From: Candidatus Thorarchaeota archaeon
Lineage (GTDB): Archaea; Asgardarchaeota; Thorarchaeia; Thorarchaeales; Thorarchaeaceae
Direction: 5' to 3'
DNA length: 64,000 bases
NCBI GenBank assembly: GCA_016840385.1
Contig: JAEOSL010000007.1
Span: 7,674 to 71,673, forward strand
The notes beneath the pieces were generated by a model. It had not been told where the DNA came from. It ran no database searches and was given only the letters and a program-made list of their open reading frames with translations. Within the stretch, counting starts at the first letter, position 1. Every line of letters begins with the position of its first letter. The position numbers were made by a program, and so were the translations under genes. Below, piece after piece: positions 59,871 through 64,000 of the stretch.

Positions 59871-62480
59871 TTACTCTTTCTTCTTCTCAAGCTTCGCTTC
59901 GATCTTATCCAAGCGATCTTTGAGGTCTCTATTCTCTTTCTGGAGTTCTTCAATACTCTTCGTTAGCGAATCAATTTCCTTGGGTTGCTTCTTCTTGCTG
60001 AGATTGCGTATTGCAACTCTTGCATCTCGAACTATTCCGCTCTCTGCGGCTGTTTCTGCTAGTTTTGATAACGCAGGAATTAGTGTAGCATCCTCATACC
60101 CTGTAGCAGCAGCGATAGAATATTGTTGGACCCTGTATGAATTATCCTGAAGAGAACTCTCCAGAATTGAACGAATTTCAGGGTAGTCCTTCTTATACCG
60201 TTTCCCAAGTTTAGCGAGAATTCCAGGTATATGTCGTCGAATCCAATCACTGGTTCCAAATTCGAGATATTTTTTGGCAATATCAATGACTTCTTCCTTC
60301 TCCGTTGCCGCAAGACCTTGAAGACATCCAATCTCTATAACATCGTGCCAACTAGTGGGACAATTCTTCAAGAACTTGGACAACGAATCAAAGGCATCAT
60401 CATGCTGGGTCATACCAATAGCAGTTGCAGCTGCTGCCACAACAAAGTAACTCTCTGTGTCTTCAAGCATTTTGACTAGTGCTTCAAAGGCTTGGTCACT
60501 CTTGTAGAACTTACCGAGTGCACTTGCAACAGCAGTTCTTGCCTTTGTACTCTTTATCGAGGTTGCTTTCAAAAGCTGGTTGAGTGCGGACTCAGATTTC
60601 AGTGACCCAAGCACCTTTGCTATCTGAACCTGTGTTCCCCAGAACTCCTCATCTAGGAGAGCTTTTCCAAGTGCTTCAACAGCCTTGGGTGTTGCTTTCT
60701 TACCAAGTGCTTGTGCAGCTTTGATCTTCTGCATGGTATTAGTACCATTCAATAATTGCGCAATCCACATTGGTTCTGATTTCTCTATTTTCCAATCCAT
60801 CAGAGTAGCATATTCCGGATCAATAATCACCTGCTTAGGTTTATCTTTGGCAGGATAGTAGAATCCGTGAACTCTCTCGTTCACCTGCACCGTGTATCTA
60901 CTTCTATCTCCATTTTCACTTACAAATTCCATAGTTAGCGGGAATCTGAACGCTTCTGGAGTCATTCCATCATCACTCTTCTGAGTCTGTTCAATTCTTA
61001 CCTGAACATGACCCAAGTCAGTATCATGTGAAACTTTGATCTTACATTCTGGGTATCCTGCTTGATAGAGCCATTGGTGGAAGAACCATCCGTAGTCATC
61101 TCCGGTTATTTCTGTGAATAGCCCTTCGAGATCGTGTGTGTAAGCTGATTTGTGTGAGAATCTAGTCATCCATTCTCCAAGAATCTTCCACCATCGATCT
61201 TCTCCTACAAGATGCTTGAGCATATAGTATCTCCATGCAGCACCTGGATACAAGTGTGCATCAAATACATCTGAACCACGCTCCCATTCGTTCTTCACGA
61301 TAGGCCTGCGGTATCTATTCTTATCCTCATTAAAGTAGGATTGTTGTTTTCCATATTGGTCGTAGAGATACTCCTCATCCCCCTTGTCATGACGGTTCCA
61401 CTCGTTCTGCATTTGAGTGCCCCATCCCTCATTTAACCACCCGTGAGACCAAGTTCTGCAAGTGACCAGATTTCCTCCCCACATATGCGCAAGCTCATGA
61501 GAAACTAGTCCATCAGACGCGAAATCTTTGTGTGCTTTCTCATCATGAAGGGTTCCATCAGTCTGTGTGGTTGCGCTTGTATTTTCCATTCCCCCAATCA
61601 TGAAATCAGCTGCTGTTACTTGTGCATATTTTGCCCATGGGTATTTTACACCAAGCTTTGATTCAAAGAATTTGATCATGTCTGGAGTCTTACCAAAAGA
61701 ACGATAGACTGTTTCTTTGTCCCATCTCTTGTGAACATAATAACTGACTTCGAGACCATTCAGGTCTTCCTTGTACTCCACATATTCTGATGCTGCGACT
61801 GTGATCAGATATGCAGGAATCGGTAAATCTTGTACCCAGTGGAATGTTTCTGTTCCATCATCGTTTTCTTTTCGTTCTTTCAAGTAACCGTTACTCATTG
61901 CATAGAATCCCTTGGGAACAGTCACAATCGTTTCTGTTGGGAATTTATGACTTGGATTATCGTATACCGGAACAGTATATCGAGCATAGTCATCCTGCAT
62001 TTGTGTCCAGACACTGGTTTCAATATCCGGAAACTCTGGGCATGGATTAGTGAAGAATAGGCCTGTACGAGGATGATCTACGGAGTATGTGAACGTTAGT
62101 TCCTCGCCAGCTCCTTCTTTCAATGGGGCCTGCAAATCCACAAACATTGCCTGATCATCGGGCATCATCTCGAAGAGCAGTTTGTTCCCTTTTGTATCAA
62201 CGATACTTTCAATCTTCAATTCCATCGCATGCAAGAAAATCCTCTTGAGTTCTGGAACTATACTCTCAATCTTCAATTTGGAAGTTGCATCAACGTGTTC
62301 GTTCTTTAGATCAATCTTCCAATCCATCATTAGATTCTGAATGTTGTAATGACGTGGTGGTGCCCATTGTGCTTTTGCGGTTGGAAAGGTAAAATCTGCC
62401 CTGTCTGCAGCAAGCAAACTCTCGGCTTCATGGATTCCATCTCTGATTAGAATTTCTAGATACTCGTGAAAGTCAGTCAT
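59871..62480 (-). CDS. M1-family zinc aminopeptidase with HEAT-like repeats
   Basis: An 869-aa aminopeptidase. The substrate N-terminus motif is G296-G-M-E-N300 (MIGGMENTSA), the zinc site H328-E-L-A-H332 and E351 (NEGWG). After the catalytic and beta domains (to about residue 560), the last 250 residues are short repeated helices (ALGKKATPKAVEALGKALLDEEFWGTQVQIAKVLGSLKS...) like HEAT repeats, and the end is a Lys/Glu coiled coil. The tail probably holds long peptides or partners. Cytoplasmic; trims peptides. Confidence 0.93.
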   Translation of the reverse strand: MTDFHEYLEILIRDGIHEAESLLAADRADFTFPTAKAQWAPPRHYNIQNLMMDWKIDLKNEHVDATSKLKIESIVPELKRIFLHAMELKIESIVDTKGNKLLFEMMPDDQAMFVDLQAPLKEGAGEELTFTYSVDHPRTGLFFTNPCPEFPDIETSVWTQMQDDYARYTVPVYDNPSHKFPTETIVTVPKGFYAMSNGYLKERKENDDGTETFHWVQDLPIPAYLITVAASEYVEYKEDLNGLEVSYYVHKRWDKETVYRSFGKTPDMIKFFESKLGVKYPWAKYAQVTAADFMIGGMENTSATTQTDGTLHDEKAHKDFASDGLVSHELAHMWGGNLVTCRTWSHGWLNEGWGTQMQNEWNRHDKGDEEYLYDQYGKQQSYFNEDKNRYRRPIVKNEWERGSDVFDAHLYPGAAWRYYMLKHLVGEDRWWKILGEWMTRFSHKSAYTHDLEGLFTEITGDDYGWFFHQWLYQAGYPECKIKVSHDTDLGHVQVRIEQTQKSDDGMTPEAFRFPLTMEFVSENGDRSRYTVQVNERVHGFYYPAKDKPKQVIIDPEYATLMDWKIEKSEPMWIAQLLNGTNTMQKIKAAQALGKKATPKAVEALGKALLDEEFWGTQVQIAKVLGSLKSESALNQLLKATSIKSTKARTAVASALGKFYKSDQAFEALVKMLEDTESYFVVAAAATAIGMTQHDDAFDSLSKFLKNCPTSWHDVIEIGCLQGLAATEKEEVIDIAKKYLEFGTSDWIRRHIPGILAKLGKRYKKDYPEIRSILESSLQDNSYRVQQYSIAAATGYEDATLIPALSKLAETAAESGIVRDARVAIRNLSKKKQPKEIDSLTKSIEELQKENRDLKDRLDKIEAKLEKKKE

Positions 62481-62605
62481 CTCTGTCTACTCCAATAACA
62501 ATAATCCTTGTAGTTTCGCAATGAAGCATCGATATGAAGTTTCGCCCCAGTGCATCTCTGATGCGTTGAAGCGAAGAAAGTTATGTAGACAACAAAATTT
62601 CTAGA

Positions 62606-62764
62606 ATGAATGATGCCTTACAGGCTCTTCAGATTGTGGCTGAGCGGATTGCAGAGCTACGAGGGTCAATATCTGATGAGATTCATGCACAATCAGCACG
62701 TAATTTCAGGAATCTTATTTCCGGAAACCCCGGACTTGACAAATATATCAAAATACTCCAATAA
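62606..62764 (+). CDS. short gene for a 52-aa protein
   Basis: An ATG frame with 52 codons plus stop; the product (MNDALQALQIVAERIAEL..., then DEIHAQSARNFRNLISGNPGLDKYIKILQ) has amphipathic helices, balanced charge and no odd codons, more typical of a real protein than of chance. No family is recognised. It lies alone before the rRNA operon. Confidence 0.4.
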   Translation: MNDALQALQIVAERIAELRGSISDEIHAQSARNFRNLISGNPGLDKYIKILQ

Positions 62765-63183
62765 CCATGTTAGAGCAAGTTTTCGTCCAGATGCATGTTT
62801 TATTCAAATGCGCATTTGGTAATATAGGGGTACCCTTGGAAAGCTTTTTATGAGAACTATTCTGGGTGGAGTTTAGTTTCGCATCATACGGTGTCAGGTC
62901 GGATGCTGTCGGCGAGTGCCAAGCTATGATGACCCGCGATTTCCAGATGCGATGATAAGATGCGGCCGTGAGATAGACTGATGCAAGCGCATCAGATTGC
63001 CCTCGTGGCTAAGAAAGGCTCAACAAAATGTGCAGGTGCAAATATGGGTAAGCCATCTCTGCTTAACCCCGTTACGCCTGTACTTCATCAAGCAAATTAT
63101 AGTTCAAGTGTGTAAAAAGATTGTACATGGTGACTGAAATACTACTCCAGTCATACCTTGCAAAACATGTATGATGTGGACCA
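62765..63183. other. rRNA promoter and leader, no protein gene
   Basis: This 419-base gap holds the 16S rRNA promoter and leader. Features: hairpin CTGATGC/GCATCAG (about 62979-62996), stem GGGTAAGC/GCTTAACCC (about 63049-63070), and a box-C-like ATGATGA (62927-62933) with a GATGATA (62952-62958) and CTGA (62979-62982) that could form a box C/D RNA. The 3' half of the 16S processing stem lies outside the window. Confidence 0.5.
62838..62851 (+). promoter_or_regulatory. rRNA operon promoter (BRE and TATA box)
   Basis: BRE-like GGAAAG (62838-62843) is followed directly by CTTTTTAT (62844-62851); the start of transcription would fall about 25 bases downstream, near 62872, giving a leader of about 310 bases before 16S rRNA. 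Confidence 0.55.
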
Positions 63184-64000
63184 ACTCTAGTTGATCCTGC
63201 TAGAGGGCACTGCTATCGGCTTGGGGTTAAGACATGCAAGTGGAACGGGCTCACATCCGAGTCCGTCGCGAACGGCTCAGTAGTGTCGCTAACCTACCCT
63301 GTAGAGATGGACAACGCCGGGAAACTGGCGGTAATCCAACATAGGAGCATTGTTCTGGAAATGATGTTGCTCTGAAACGGGTGTTCTAGGTATGTAGAAC
63401 TCACCGCTACAGGACGGGGCGGCACCGGATCATACTAGTAAGGGGGGTAATTGCCTCCTTAGGTTATGACCCGAACGGGCGATGTAAGTCGTGGCCCGGA
63501 GAAGGGCACTGAGACAAGGGCCCTAGCCCCACGGGGCGCAGCAGTTACGAAACCTCACCAATGCGCGAAAGCGCGAGTGGGCCAAGCCGAGTGATGGGGG
63601 ATAACTCCATCTGTGGCGGATCCGTAATATGGACCGCTAGAAAGGAGAGGGCAAGGCTGGTGCCAGCCGCCGCGGTAAAACCAGCTCTTCGAGTGGTGTC
63701 CATGATTATTGAGCTTAAAGCGTTCGTAGCCTGCTTGGTAGGTCCCTGCTTAAATCCGGTCGCTCAACGGTCGGTCTGGTAGGGATACCGCCTTGCTTGG
63801 GGACGGGAGACGGCAACGGTATTCCATAGGTAAGGGTGAAATCTAATGATCTATGGAGGACCACCAGTGGCGAAGGCGGTTGCCGAGAACGTGCCCGACG
63901 GTGAGGGACGAAACCCAGGGGAGCAAATCGGATTAGATACCCGAGTAGTCCTGGGCGTAAACGATGCCCGTTAAGTGTTGCATTGGCCACGAGCCACTGC
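63184..64000 (+). rRNA. 16S ribosomal RNA, 5' part
   Basis: About 817 bases of archaeal 16S rRNA, cut by the end of the window. The 5' end CTAGTTGATCCTGCTAG shows the universal core TTGATCCTG with a changed flanking stem (CTAG instead of CCGG, kept paired by compensating bases). The 515-type site GTGCCAGCCGCCGCGGTAA begins at 63660, and the 800-type site ATTAGATACCCGAGTAGTCC begins near 63932. The first base of mature 16S is placed by similarity only. Confidence 0.95.

Noticed and set aside
1..64000. CRISPR arrays or cas genes
   Set aside because: No regularly spaced direct repeats and no cas-like protein was seen; repeated blocks are tRNA or TnpB related.

Overview
This 64 kb window is chromosomal DNA from an archaeon, most likely an Asgard archaeon of the Thorarchaeia type. 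The evidence: a 16S rRNA gene of archaeal type starts near 63184 and runs off the right end; the information-processing genes are archaeal (SRP19, Gar1, Trm1, archaeal UMP kinase, archaeal-type ValRS); a homologue of the RNA polymerase III subunit RPC34 keeps the Fe-S cysteines of the eukaryotic protein; several tRNA genes carry bulge-helix-bulge-type introns; and many genes start with TTG or GTG behind GGTGA/GGAG ribosome sites. The lineage assignment is inference; no database was searched.

Layout. 1-3.7 kb: a tRNA-Thr with three introns, a 0.4 kb segment ending in a 3' tRNA-Thr fragment, small membrane proteins (one broken by a frameshift), a 3' remnant of a TnpB element, and a tRNA-Pro with two introns. 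3.7-9.9 kb: housekeeping genes (ferredoxin, HTH regulator, pyrB, dCMP deaminase, srp19, gar1, RPC34-like, rlmE, trm1, cyclophilin). 9.9-22.9 kb: hydrolases and peptidases, tRNA-Ile, flavodoxin, an extracytoplasmic DJ-1/PfpI protein, membrane proteins, an amidohydrolase, a CoA-transferase fused to a GNAT domain, and a stand-alone tnpB. 23-36 kb: an OFA-type MFS carrier, acetyl-CoA synthetase, membrane-bound hydrolases, a second DJ-1/PfpI protein, ferredoxins, a two-gene PEP-synthase-like phosphotransfer pair, and a lipocalin-like protein. 36-48.8 kb: hydrolase-membrane fusion, methyltransferases, a histone-deacetylase-family enzyme, a UroD-family protein, PolX, tRNA-Leu with an intron, pyrH, valS, tandem OsmC genes, and DUF302.

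48.8-58.6 kb is the clearest accessory region. A tRNA-Ala(CGC) and a 51-bp 3' copy of it (48/51 identical) bracket a 1.7 kb segment that carries a PD-(D/E)XK-like nuclease gene overlapping an unknown gene and has no integrase. Next comes a 559-aa TnpB whose RuvC-II glutamate is missing from its usual place, with a probable omega-RNA end supported by a covarying hairpin in the 3 kb remnant. After that is a 1776-aa protein with a RecB-like nuclease core and a possible degenerate NTPase core; it is the best candidate here for an undescribed, perhaps defensive, system. 58.6-62.8 kb: winged-helix and membrane gene pair, an M1 aminopeptidase with C-terminal repeats, and a short unlisted gene. 62.8-64 kb: rRNA promoter, leader and 16S rRNA.

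The genes look like those of an anaerobic heterotroph using organic acids, acetate and peptides (MFS carrier, ACS, CoA-transferase, several peptidases, ferredoxins); this lifestyle is inferred.
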